Below, piece by piece: positions 22,117 to 33,898 of a stretch of DNA of 64,000 nucleotides (positions are counted from its first letter, which is position 1; each line of letters opens with the position of its first letter). A program made the translations under genes and the position numbers. Source of the stretch: Gremmenia infestans (Eukaryota; Ascomycota; Leotiomycetes; Helotiales; Hamatocanthoscyphaceae). A model generated the notes under the pieces. It searched no databases. It had not been told where the DNA came from and saw only the letters and a program-made list of their open reading frames with translations. The stretch is taken from positions 248,001-312,000 of the forward strand of contig JAFEVB010000001.1 of assembly GCA_032629725.1 (NCBI GenBank). The letters run 5' to 3'.

Positions 22117-22681
22117 TGCAAGTGTTTTTTCTGGGCTTAATTCCACGACGTCGAAGGAGACACAGGGGTAGAAAACATGATCTGAATGGCTGGCTCACTG
22201 GCTAGCCAGCTGGGGAGGAAGGGGCGTTTGTATGTACATATTTCAATGAAGATCATTCCCAACTCCAAGCTTTGACATATACATGCTGTGACTTATGACT
22301 CCGTTTATCGAATGTATACGCGAAATACTTGTTACCCTGAGAGTTACTTGAACGGCTTTTCATTTGAGCTTCACAAACTATGTGTGTAATCACTCCAAAT
22401 TCCTAAGAGAATGTATGTATGTACCATCTAAAGACGCACCCAACTTCTAAAAATCCAATGTCACTACTTGAGTAAATGTAAGAAACCCCACCAGAACCTT
22501 CACTCATCGCACAAATATAACCCCAGATTAGAAATAACGTAAAATAAAACCCCTTGTGCATTCACAATTTCTTCAACTCTTAATTATCCCACCATATACT
22601 TCCGTTCCTATTAATTCCTCCACTTCCCCTTCCACTCCCTTTCCGCCATATTCCCTCGGCACTCCGGACAATGCAGACCAC
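22117..22681. other. Convergent intergenic region
   Basis: 3' flanks of the helicase (plus) and the repetitive secreted protein (minus). No other feature seen. Confidence 0.4.
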
Positions 22682-23794
22682 TCAAGAGTTCTTGTAGGGG
22701 TGAGTTTCCACAGTTGTCAGGTTTGCCTTTGGTTTAGAATAGTACACGGATGGGGTAGAATAATGTGCCTTGGCCGTCGAAGTGGAAGTCGAAGTCGATA
22801 TCGGGTACTCGGGCAGAGTGACGGTTGTCGGGGTGGCCTTGACAGAAAGCGTGGTGTGCGCAACGGTGGGGGCATATACCGTGGTGTTATACGGGGCGCT
22901 GGCGTTTACGTAGGCAGGGGCGGGAGCGTAGATGGCTTTGGCGGGTGGGTTGCGGGGATAATTGTGCTCGTATGATGGGACGGAGCTGGTGCTGGAGGTG
23001 GTGCATTTTGTGGTTGAGTAGACTGGTGGAGAGGAATACTCGGTCGGTGTTGGGGCTTCATATACTGGTGTAGAGCTGGATGACGACTTTGTACAGCTGG
23101 TTGAGGTTGAGGTTGAGGAATATGTCTTTGTGCAGCTGGTGGTGTTTGTTGATGTTGGCGAATACTCAGGTGGGGCACTGGGATAATATGGTGCCGCAGA
23201 AGTAGACGTGTACAACTTTGTACAGGTAGTGGAATTTACGGATACAGGAGTCGAATAATACACAGGTGGAGCGCTAGTATAGTACGGCGGTGCTGAGGTT
23301 GAAGATTTTGTGCAGTTGGTGGTATTCTTGGAGTATACAGGTGGGGCGCTGGCATAATAGGGAGCTGCCGTAGACGAATGTGACTTTGTAAAGCTAGTGG
23401 AATTCAATGAAACAGGCGTTGATGAAGGGTATTCATAGACATGTACACTTGAGGAGCTACTGTAGTACGGTGCTGCCGAGACCGAAGATGAGAGAGACTT
23501 AGTACAGGTGGTGGACGTCGTCCAGCTTGAAGACGAGCTTAGGTATGATTTTGTACAGTTGGCTGAGGACGATGACGCAGAGGTGGAAGAAACATATTCA
23601 TACACAGGCGTGGAGGGAGTGGTGTAGTATGGTGCCACTGAGCTTGTTTTCGTACAGCTGGTAGAAGACGAGGTGGCGTATACAGGTGCGTAAGGGACAG
23701 TGGTTGGGGTTGCGACGACATACCCATCGTTAGGAATCGCGACGCCGATAACCGTACGGAGAAGCAAGCCCAGAGAGAAAAGAGAGGAGAGCAT
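22682..23794 (-). CDS. Secreted repetitive Ser/Thr/Tyr/Pro-rich protein with periodic cysteines
   Basis: A single-exon frame of 370 aa. An N-terminal signal peptide (SLFSLGLLLRTVIGVAIPN) is followed by about nine degenerate modules built on a Cys-Thr-Lys-Ser core, an Ala-Pro-Tyr-Tyr block and a Pro-Pro-Val-Tyr block. One module has Phe in place of Cys (TSFTKS) and some lack the APYY part. The C-terminal third loses the modules and becomes Ala/Pro/Thr/Val-rich, without a GPI-type hydrophobic tail. The composition suggests an O-glycosylated wall or extracellular matrix protein; regular Tyr and Cys could allow crosslinks, which is speculation. No enzyme domain is present. The frame runs from signal peptide to stop without interruption, which favours a real gene. 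Confidence 0.72.
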   Translation of the reverse strand: MLSSLFSLGLLLRTVIGVAIPNDGYVVATPTTVPYAPVYATSSSTSCTKTSSVAPYYTTPSTPVYEYVSSTSASSSSANCTKSYLSSSSSWTTSTTCTKSLSSSVSAAPYYSSSSSVHVYEYPSSTPVSLNSTSFTKSHSSTAAPYYASAPPVYSKNTTNCTKSSTSAPPYYTSAPPVYYSTPVSVNSTTCTKLYTSTSAAPYYPSAPPEYSPTSTNTTSCTKTYSSTSTSTSCTKSSSSSTPVYEAPTPTEYSSPPVYSTTKCTTSSTSSVPSYEHNYPRNPPAKAIYAPAPAYVNASAPYNTTVYAPTVAHTTLSVKATPTTVTLPEYPISTSTSTSTAKAHYSTPSVYYSKPKANLTTVETHPYKNS

Positions 23795-26053
23795 GCTGGG
23801 CTGTAGGTCTGAAACTTTTGAAGCTCGACTATTTTAGGTAAAGAATGTATTGATGGAAAAGACTGGTTGATTCATGGCTCTGGGAGACTACATCTTTCTA
23901 TACTTATAGGTTGCAAACGCAGATCTTCCGGAACAGACTGTAAAGTCGATTGTTTGTGAATTTTCAATGCATGGTGTTGAGAGTTCGAATGATTTGTTAT
24001 CTGGTCCTGCTACACAACACTTATTTGAGCAGGTAGCAGTCGATCGAAATTCGGGATCCCACTTTATGTATTGAAAGCACAAAATACCGAACTGGGATAC
24101 CCGACTGAGTGGACGGTGCGCACTTGTGGATAGTGAGCCTCATATTGGACGTCAGTCTAGTGCTGTGTTCACGCTAGAAAACGCAGACAGCACGAGGCTG
24201 TAGATCTTTTCGTGATAGGGATCTGGAGACATGTGCAATAAACAAAGACCATTCCGTATGGATCGCCTTACTCTTTGGAGTGTATGTGAGTTGCTGTTCC
24301 GCTCTTTTCAAGACAAGGCTCACCCGTTGTGATTATCTGCATGCATCCCCATTTTCCTCTTAATTGAGGGGTTTGAATTGCAGCAAGCGACAGGTAACTT
24401 TTGCCTGTACAAAAGCTACTGATTCGCAATTCATTCATTTTGCATTTGCGTTACAAAAGGTTGCGACCTCGCTTTAGGAAATTCAATTCGTGCTATCAGA
24501 TCGCTACACACCTTTTCCACAAATTGAATCAAGCAAAATTGGTCATCTGAATGCGAGATCCATTACGCTCCGTAACGGTCAATTTCCGAATATTACTTAT
24601 AGAAAAAAGGTACGGAATCTCGAATTCCATCGCAAATTATTGCTGAAACAAAATCGAAAGCAACCAAAAGAAATATCATTTGTTTCCAAGTAGTCGGAGA
24701 GAAAACTCGATTGCTCAGAAACACACGGAGAACCGTCATCGCAGACTCACCCAGATTTCTCAAATGCATCTCACAGCTATACAGATGCATTCCTTATCTT
24801 TCGCATTACTTTAATCCCCGCATTCCCCAATGTAGGAAGATTGAGAAAGCTCGGCGAGTAATATTGATCACCGTCGCCCATTGAAATGTATATGATAGCA
24901 TGCCACCTTGAGCGGAACGAATGTCAATACGCCATGGTAGAACGAAGTCCTTATCATGGAGACAGGCGATGCTGCGTAACTCGAGTTCGGGAAGGCTTTG
25001 ATGGGGTGGAACAAGTCTGGGCCTGGTCGATCGGAAGCTAGACTCGTGACCAGCAATACTTGGATTAAATGATGGTAGTTGCGATTGACATCGATACCAT
25101 TTTGGGTGACATGTCTAGTACAGACCGGAGAGTTTGCGGTCGCTTCTCCAGGAGATCGGAGATCGTTGATGGCTTGGTCTCAGCGGACGCTAGCAGCATT
25201 GACGGGAAGAAGACGATGCCGACCGACAGGACTCGAATCGCATCTGTTTTTGAAATTATGGGCTCTCTGGAAAGAGGAGCCACGACATTTTTGGAATTGG
25301 ACATAGTTTGTATTGATTAATATTGGTCCCACCAGAAGTTTTCCTCCGGAGATCATCCTCTTCGGTGGTTGGGTGCTTTGGCGTTCCAAATGAAGCAGCC
25401 TACTCGAACAAGTTTTCGCCGCAAGTACCATTTTCCTTGAACTATCAATTTGAAGTTAAACATCAAAGGAACAAATAGTATTGGGATAACTTCATACCAT
25501 GGGTACTTTGAAACAAGAGTTGAGATATGAAGCGAATTTCCAATGTTATGAACAAGCTAGAATCAGGATACAGGAAATACACAAGTGGTGAATTGAACAC
25601 GAACGCCCCTCAATCCATATTTTTACAATCCTACCACTAGGTAATGCTTCAAGAGGGATGAGAAAGACAAGCCGGAGTACCGGTCAATGTGTTCTGTGAC
25701 TATAGTACATTTGGCAGTCCTGGATCTTCGTTGCCTCGTAAGTATTTCCAGACATCTAAGGCACCCTTGGCACTGCATTGATTTTACAAGTTGAGCCTTT
25801 CTGTAATCTTAGAAAGATTGAGCCAATCCAGGGCCAAAGAGTCGTGAGACCTAAGCCCAACTCAAAGATCGCAATGCCTTGCCATCAATCAATGTGATAA
25901 CAGGATTGAATGGTTTGCGAAGTTTGACGTCAGTTGGCATGCTCTTCCGGTTGCGATCATGGTTCTCAGACAACGTCGAAAAATATGGCTAGCATAGCAC
26001 GTGGTGCATCTTCGAATTGCCAAGGTTCCTATGTTGGGCCTGGAAGCATACTC
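23795..26053. other. Large intergenic region, no recognisable gene
   Basis: About 2.26 kb. Several frames of 60-83 codons occur on both strands near 24.6, 24.9-25.4 kb but none shows a domain, a splice partner or a biased composition. I see no tRNA, transposase or terminal repeat. Confidence 0.35.
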
Positions 26054-27313
26054 TTACATCTCATCCATGCCTGGCATGCCTATCCAACATATTAGTACAT
26101 TTTTCCCTGAGTGGCTCTGGGAGTAGAGCGGCTTTTGCGACATGCTCGCATATTATACGCAAACTTCAGACGTACCTTGCATTCCACCGATTTTGGCCCA
26201 AAATTGATCGAAATCTACACCCTGGTCCTCGAACAATTTCTTCGCTTTAATCATGGTATCCTTTTGTCTTTCTGGGCCAAATCCACCAGGTTGGGAGGAT
26301 TCGAATTGAACTAGCTCAATCCAGCGGAAGAAAAGGTTCTCTTTTCCCATAACTGTAAGCTCATCTTTGAAAGCCACGATTTTCCTCTGGAGTAAAAATT
26401 AGCACCATCTTTTGACAACTCAAATGCGAGAATCGTTTTCACAGCACAGGTTGACAGCTTGTATCATGCCAAATGGATTTCTGTGACTTACACGTCCTTC
26501 TTCCTCTTTCGCCGTGCCACTTGCAACAGCCGACTCAATTGTCATCCATCCGAATGTTTTATCATGGATGAAAATCGTAGGCTTGAAATCCTGCATATCC
26601 ATCTCCTTCTTATCGCAAAGCTTGGTGGCGGCAACCATAAGCTTCCAGTCTAAATCCCACTCCTTGCTAAGCATCAGATACCCCGTCTTTTCGTTCATCC
26701 ACATAGGGTCTACGGCCTGACGAACGGTGCTGAGCACCAAATCCTGTTTACTCCCTTCCTCCAACATGTCTAAGCCCGGTTCGAACCATTTCCTACTCCG
26801 GCGGACAATAATCTCCTCTCTGTTGAACCCGACAACGAACCTCCACAGGACAGGATTGCCTGTGACTCGGCCAGTGAAGAAGGCACTAGGCCACGGCCAT
26901 ATAAACACGTAAATCATCAGATCAAGCACAAATGTCATGGATCGACGTAGTATTTCCTTTGCTATATCATTGTATGGCATCCGCGCCGTATCCAAGGTAG
27001 TCTCGTTTCTACTGCCAGCCATCAAAGACCAACATATCTTCGTGTACCAAGGCAGGATGTATTTGATGCGCCATAATATCAGGCCAACGATGGCAACGTT
27101 CATAAGAACTGGGACAAGGAAGATCTTGCGCTTGAAGTCGACGGGTTTCGTGTCGATATGGGTGATGTAGATATTGTTTGTCGAAAGCGTCGAAAGGAAG
27201 GGTTCAAGCTTAGAGGGGGGTCGTGAAAAGGGTTCCGGAGGTCCGTTTTTTGACCGAACTGGAGCCTGTGCAGGAGGGTTCCTAAAAGCTCTTGCTTTAC
27301 TTTTTGGAGGCAT
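26054..27313 (-). CDS. Conserved-looking two-TM membrane protein, function unknown
   Basis: Three exons (27313-26492, 26386-26176, 26079-26054; introns 105 and 96 bp) give 352 aa. A basic, Pro-rich N-terminus is followed by a TM helix at about residues 63-86 (FLVPVLMNVAIVGLILW) and a second at about 126-146 (SMTFVLDLMIYVFIWPW). The rest is a soluble domain with FVVGFNREEIIVRRSRKW, PMWMNEKTGY and KEWDLDWKLMVAATKL. The last exon is only 26 nt and ends with the short Met/Gly-rich tail GGMQGMPGMDEM, which makes the splice model convincing. I do not recognise the family. It is transcribed divergently from the IF-2 gene, with 166 bp between start codons, which may reflect co-expression with a mitochondrial gene. 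Confidence 0.82.
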
Positions 27314-27479
27314 GTTGCTCTCCTTCAACAGAAATTGCAAGTTATTCGCGTGCTTGATGGGTAGAATTATATGGTAAGGGTCAAAGTGCACTTTGATCAC
27401 GTTAGGCCACCGTACAAATATATCTAAAATTTACAACCTTATGATTCTGAACATGTTCTTTGCCATCCATTGACCAACT
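27314..27479. promoter_or_regulatory. Short shared divergent promoter
   Basis: Only 166 bp separate the start codons of the two-TM protein gene (minus) and the mitochondrial IF-2 gene (plus), so both core promoters and 5' UTRs must lie here. The sequence is AT-rich with no obvious TATA box. Confidence 0.55.
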
Positions 27480-30400
27480 ATGAGAGGTCGAAGTTTATTG
27501 CAGGTTAGGAGCGAACCTTGAAATATCTAAGATTAATACATTCTAATGCTGGATAGGAATCTACGAATCCGTCTGTATGCGCCTTCTGCGCGCATCGGCT
27601 TGGACAGGCTCGACGTCCATCACACGTCCAGCGCCGTTTCCTACAATCGTCTCGTCCGGTATCGAAACCCCCAGCAGAGACAGCTGCATTACGAGAAGAT
27701 CATAATAATGGAGAACCGAAACCCGCAGCAGTGACCTGGGGGCGTCCCAACGCTGGAAATGGGAACCCTTTAGGTACTACCTCTACGTGGGGTCGACCTG
27801 GAGTTGGAAGGGGAGGAATACCACCCGCTGGACCTGCGGGAAGCTGGGGTGGACCAAATTCCATCGGGAATGGCATACCAGCAGCGAAGATACAACCAGG
27901 CCGCTCGAACGGGACCCCAGAATCCACCGGCCTTTTGCCACATGAGCAACGAGCAAGAGACTTGATGAAGGAGCAAGCTGCCCAAGCACAGCGAGCAAGA
28001 GAATTGTTAGAAGAAAAGCGTATCTCATCACAACAGAGGCCAGTCACTATCCCCACAGGACCTGGGCCGCATACAACTCGAGCAGGGCGTCCTTATCCGC
28101 GTCAACGTACCCAACAAGAACTGATTGAAGAAGGTCGGAGGGCACTCGAACGCGAGGGAGCTCGAGAACGGCAGAGAGAAGCAGGAGCTAGAGCTCCACC
28201 TGTCCGACGCATTGGGCATGTTATGGGTGACGCTCCGCCTGCGTCTCGGTCAAATCAACAATCGGAAGACTTTCCCGGTTGGGCCCATTTGAAGCGACAG
28301 TCTAAAACAGTTGCTCGGGATGAACCCAAAGCCCCAGAAATAACGAGGCCTATCGATAGATTTGTGGAAGGTCGTGCTCAAAGAGAAGAGCAGGCTAAGT
28401 GGGGACGTTATACACCTCTGGGCAACAGGTCAGCTACCCCTCCACAGGATTCCACGTTCAGTATCAGACGGGGACCGTATCAGCAGGAGGATCAATCACG
28501 GTGGGGGGCCGGTAGAGGTGTTCAAATTTCACCCCAGCAAGCTGCTGAAAAAAGTATATGGCAATCGGAATCTCGGGATCAGAGAAGTGAGTTGAATAGG
28601 AGGCAGGATCCTGAACCAACCGTTTCCTGGAGCCCCATTCGTAAAGCGGCAGGTGTCGACCAAGCTCCCAAGGTTGAAGAGAGGGAAAAGGCCGAACAAG
28701 CTCCCAGGGCAGAAGAAAGTAAAAAGGTTGAACGTGAATATGACGAGTTGAAACGTCCAGCCCGCGAAAGCCGGGGAAAGAAAGCAAGCCCACGATTTGC
28801 ATCGGATGATAAACCAAGCTACAACAAAATGCCAAATGGCAAAGAACGAGATAGAGCCAAGCGGCGCGAGCGGTTCGTTAACCAAGATGAAGTCGAGGAT
28901 GCTGCACGGCAAGAAGCCCGAGAACGTGCGGAGCTAAAGAAGCAGCGGAAGCGCGAAAAGGTTGCCAGAAAACCAATTCCAATTATGCTGCCGGAATATA
29001 TCACTGTGTCCAATTTAGCAATTGCACTCCATGTTAGGCTCGAGGACTTTGTTTGGAAGATGCAGGAGTTGGGCTTCGAAGAGACAAATCACGATTTCAT
29101 CTTGAATTCGGAAAATGCTGGCCTGATTGCAATGGAATACAATTTTGATCCGATTATCGATCGTGGCGATTCGGAAGACTTGAAAGCACGACCACCGGCC
29201 GAAGATCCGTCTATACTGCCCTCAAGACCTCCTATTGTGACAATCATGGGACACGTCGACCATGGAAAGACCACTATCCTCGATTACCTGCGAAAATCAT
29301 CTGTCGCTGCGACAGAGCATGGAGGAATTACACAACATATTGGAGCATTCTCCGTACCAATGCACTCCGGCAAGACCATCACATTTTTAGATACTCCTGG
29401 TCATGCGGCATTCCTAAACATGCGTCAGCGAGGTGCCGTTGTTACAGATATTGTGATTTTGGTAGTTGCAGCTGATGATAGTGTCAAGCCTCAGACCATT
29501 GAAGCAATCAAGCACGCAAAAGCAGCTAACGTGCCCATAATGGTAGCCATCAACAAAGTTGATAAAGAAGAGGCAAACATTGACCGGGTCAAGCAAGATC
29601 TTGCTCGTCACGGCGTTGATGTTGAAGATTTCGGCGGAGAGACACAAGTCGTTTGTGTTAGTGGCAAGACTGGTCAAGGCATGGATGAGCTGGAAGAAGC
29701 TGCAGTGGCATTGTCTGATGTTCTCGACATGCGAGCGGAGACCGATGGTCAAGCTGAAGGCTGGGTTCTCGAAGCAAGTATCAAGCCCGTGGGCAAAGTC
29801 GCCACTGTTCTCGTCCGAAGAGGAACAATGCGCCCAGGTGATTTCATCGTGGCAGGAAATACATGGGCTCGAATTCGCTGTCTCCGCAACGAAGCGGGTG
29901 TTGAGATCGAGGAAGCAGGTCCGGGAACTCCAGTCGAAGTTGACGGATGGCGTGAACAGCCACTTGCAGGTGATGAAGTTCTCCAGGCTGTTGACGAACA
30001 AAAGGCCAAGAGCGTGGTCGATTACAGACTCGAGAGAGAAGAACGTGAGAGAATGGCCGAGGATATGGAAGCCATCAATGAGAACCGCAAAGTCGAGCAA
30101 GAAAAGCGCGATCGCGAGAAAGCGGAAGCTGAGGCCGAAAAGCAGGGTCATGCTTTGGATATTCCTGAGCAAAAGGCTGGCGGACCTAAGCAAGTCTACT
30201 TCATCGTCAAAGGCGACGTCAGTGGTTCCGTTGAAGCAGTGATGGACAGTATTACCGCGCTCGGCACTAAAGAAGTCCACCCACACATTCTCCGTTCTGG
30301 CGTTGGACAACTCTCCGAGTTTGACATTGAGCACGCAGCAGCTGCCAAGGGTCAGCTTATTAACTTCAACACTCAAGTAGAACCTCATATCTCTCGTGCT

Positions 30401-30874
30401 GCTGAGCAAGCCAAAGTCAATATCATCAACGAGAACATCATCTATCGGTTGGTGGAGAATGTCAAGGCTGAGCTAAGCAAGCACTTGCCGCCTCTGATTA
30501 CCCAGAGAGTGCTAGGTGAGGCGGATATTTCAAATATCTTCTCCATTACCGTCAAGGGAAGGCAGCAGAAGAACGTTGCTGGTTGTAAGGTTAGAAACGG
30601 GGTGATTGGGAAGAACGCCAAGGTTAAAGTGATCAGGCATGGCGAGAAGGTGTATGATGGTATGTTTTATCCTGTCCTGTCCAATCTATTCCAGTCCCAT
30701 GGAAACTGCTAATGCAATAAAGGCTCCCTCGCCTCCCTCAAAAACGTCAAGAAGGATGTAATGGAGATCAAGAATGGCGCTGAGTGCGGTATGAGCTTCA
30801 CGGACTGGTTCGAGTTCCAAGTCGGGGACCGAATTCAGTCTTACGAGCAGAAAGAGGAGAAGAGATACTTGTGA
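27480..30874 (+). CDS. IFM1: Mitochondrial translation initiation factor IF-2
   Basis: Three exons (27480-27503, 27557-30659, 30723-30874; introns 53 and 63 bp) give 1092 aa. The 24-nt first exon supplies MRGRSLLQ, and the joined N-terminus is a basic, Ser/Arg-rich mitochondrial presequence containing VCAFCAHRLGQ. A long charged, low-complexity region follows, then the IF-2 N-domain (residues about 505-550) and the GTPase: G1 GHVDHGKT at about 573, G3 DTPGHAAF, G4 NKVD at about 674. Domains II, III (VKGDVSGSVEAV) and IV (VAGCKVRNG, then GMSFTDWFEFQVGD in the last exon) complete the protein. It is a GTPase that places fMet-tRNA on the mitochondrial small subunit. The start was chosen by the spliced presequence; a GTG-initiated frame at 27731 lacks targeting. 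The symbol follows the yeast orthologue. Confidence 0.94.
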
Positions 30875-31722
30875 TCTACCTCTTCTTTTGTATTTGTTGT
30901 AAAATATTAGCTGCATGTAAGATCATAGGGATGGTATACATATGGACAGAATGAACACAGAGGAGGGACTGCATTCATTAGACGCATTGGCAAGGGAGTC
31001 TGGGATGCATAGCACAATGTATAGATTAGTAATTGATTCACAGATTCCCCACTCAATTTTCTCTTTACTTCACTAGGCTCAGCAGTGACCGACCGTACTT
31101 ATTTTCAACGCCTACGCTGATAGAAGTTAGGGAGGAAGCGTGACAGTCAAGCTGGAATTCTCATTTGGGCACGTCACCTACCCTGGATTGCAAGGGCGAT
31201 CTTTGGGAATAATATGCAATTATCAACTCGTGAGGCTCAATGCAACTGGCCCGATTGGTACGGAGGAGCTAAGCAGTCTCACTCACTACCTCCTAAGTCT
31301 TGCGTCTTCAAGATAACGTCTTGTATGTCCCTGAGAAGAAAACCAGATCGGATTTCAGTACAAAAACTGGATTCCAAACCGCGGCCGTAATTTCAGATAA
31401 TGAAAGGATGGCAAACAAATATTCGACTTGCTAGATTTCCAATTTCAACCGTCGTTCGCTGCCTAGTGTGGAAAATAAATGGCTATTGCAGATGCCATGG
31501 ACATATTTTTCATCTTCAATACACTTAAGAGACTTCGATATTCATGAGATGTTGCTTGGGACGCAAGGGCCAACAAAAGAAATCTCGACTCAACCTACCT
31601 TGTCCTGCAATGGCTTAACGTATTTATATTGATAAGAGCGATCTAATAATCGCTCATCATAGACCCATGACTTCATTCTGGGCCGCCAGAATTATCTGCT
31701 CAGCAGATGTCGTTCCGAAACT
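30875..31722. other. Convergent intergenic region
   Basis: 3' flanks of IF-2 (plus) and the DUF6590 gene (minus). Only short frames; no RNA gene or repeat recognised. Confidence 0.4.
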
Positions 31723-33278
31723 TCAGTTCCACTCAGTCGCACTCATGTGTCTTTTTCTACTCCAAGTCGCATCGAAGTCGGCAATGAACGTGAATCGATC
31801 TGCATCTGCAATACGGCCAATGAATTGAACCTTGACATTATGCTCGACGGTGTAGATTTTCGCATAATTCACGCGGGATGTCGCGTCTAGCTTGTCGCGG
31901 AGGGTCTTCGGAACCACTTGTATGGGTCTGTTGGTAAGAACTTCTTCGCCAGGCATTGGATCTGGTGGTCCGTCGCCAGTATAGATTATTGCATGCTCCT
32001 CCACTTTGGCACCCGCTTTAGAAGTGCCTTGGTTGTTGTATGTCAAAATGGGTCTATATAGGAGTCGTGTCAGAAATGTCCATTAGGGACCATCGGGGGA
32101 TACATACACGCATTGGCAATGACCACGATCTCCTGCAACGATCACGAAACGTCGTATTTTTGCGAATGACTGCTCCCCATACATCGAATCACCCTTTCCA
32201 TCTTGGTCGGCTGTCACCTCAGTTGCGTTAGAGTTTCCACCTCTGGGTTCATACCAGAGAACCTTGAAAACCTATACGTATTGATCGTAAGTATACTGAT
32301 AAACTACCAGAAGTTTAATACTCACTTCGCCTGGTTTAAAGTACTTGGAACTCTGGATTCTGAATTCTTTGAAGAACTAATTAGTAGACTCCCTAGATAA
32401 TATCCCAGTAAACTTACTCGAGTCAAGCTTTTCCTTTTCCCCTTTCGTCCCTTTTATGACTCGGTGAACATCTTTTGCTGTTATAGCACCACTACCAATG
32501 GCTTCCTTATTTGCTGATTTTCCTACTAGACGTTATTAATATGTAGATGAGTATAGGCTGGTATACTTGCTGCTAGGATTCGACTGGTAGCCACCTAGTG
32601 GGTTTGTACTCCCCCTTGGAGTGCCTTGGTCCGTGTCTGTGTCTGCCGAGCTCTCTGCAAAATAGCCTGCCAGAGTCAGCGAACACTCTACATGAGACTA
32701 CCCAGCCCGCCCTCATTATTGCCCATGTACGCACCGGACATTGGTGTCGTCGACGGATACATCCCACCACCACCATGAGCCGTATTGGTAGGTATCTGAA
32801 TTGATTGTGCTCTGCCGGTCCCTGAGACTAATGTATGTCAGATAAGTAGCCACTCATTTGATTCGTACATGGAAACTTACCATCGGAACCGTATGAATTT
32901 GTGGTAACATAATTCGAAGAATCCCTACCAGCAGTTGTCAGGCTGGCATTCGAAAAATCATCCACTAGATTGTCTGTGGAATAATTGGACTCGATATTGG
33001 CGGAGTCTTGGGGGTTCGTATCGGCAGCAGTTGTCCTTGGAGTCTCGTCTACCGAGGATGATTGCGACTGTCTCTCATCCCAGTAATACTCCCCTGATTT
33101 TATCCGTAAGCCTTCATACCTTTTAGGGACAACTATCATGCACAAAACTGATAGAATTCTACTCACATTGGCCTTTACTGTCGCTTCTCACTTTATAATA
33201 GTTCTGCCGTGTAGTGTCCCACGTCCATTCAGACCATGGAGTAGACTTGTTGCTATGTCGCGAAGGCCGAGTAGACAT
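31723..33278 (-). CDS. DUF6590-domain protein, multi-exon
   Basis: At least seven, probably eight exons. The start is MSTRPSRHSNKS at 33278 (exon 33278-33167), a charged N-terminus with WSEWTWDTTRQNYY typical of these proteins, followed by 33132-32881, 32821-32702 and roughly 32654-32567. The domain itself lies in three well-supported exons: 32366-32326 (SSKYFKPGE), 32271-32108 (VFKVLWYEPRGG, KIRRFVIV) and 32053-31723 (PILTYNNQG, KVEEHAIIYTG, ASRVNYAKIYTVEHNVKV). An exon near 32528-32418 connects the halves. I could not find a donor/acceptor pair there that keeps frame cleanly, so the middle may be mis-modelled or carry a frameshift. DUF6590 proteins are an expanded fungal family of unknown function. 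The domain call is strong, the 5' half only moderate. Confidence 0.75.
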
Positions 33279-33898
33279 CTTTACGGGCTAAATCACGAGG
33301 TCCGTGGACCGTTTGGAAGTGTGGCCTGAAACCCGCTATCAAATAGAAAGAAAAGGAAGAGCCTCATACTTTCCACTTGACTGGTTGCAGCACATCACGC
33401 AGACATGTTCAAGAAGCAACGGTACACCCATATATCCAGTCCCGGTTATTAGTCGACCCGGCGTTATGAAAGGACGTCTATTGGCCATCGGCACGGCAGT
33501 ACTACTGCAAGAGAGCGGCTGCAGACTGATATAGTGGAAAGTCAGGGATGCCTTATCTGAAATGATGCGCACCCTCTGAAATGTAGTGCGGGGGATAATA
33601 CTTCGAGGTTGTCATCTGCTCAAATTATCCCGCGTGGGTGTCCAGGGTAAAGTAGGATTGTGGCGCTATTCCAAACCTCCCGTGGGATGAGACGACAAAG
33701 AAAGAAAAAGTTCACAGGTAAATACAAGGCGGACTAGCGAGGGAGCACCATGTACCTCCTTAAAGGACACTCTTCGCACAGGCTTATGCTATTATCTCAA
33801 CGATGTAGCCACTCTCACCCCATGCAACCACCGACTCAATATACCACATCTTGTTCAGATTGCTTTTCGCTATCACAAACACGCAGCATTATGTCCAC
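33279..33898. other. Divergent intergenic region
   Basis: Upstream DNA of the DUF6590 gene (minus) and the coiled-coil protein gene (plus). No distinct regulatory element recognised. Confidence 0.4.

Noticed and set aside
29414..30409. 331-codon minus-strand frame antisense to IF-2
   Set aside because: Shadow of the strongly biased IF-2 coding strand; no domain.
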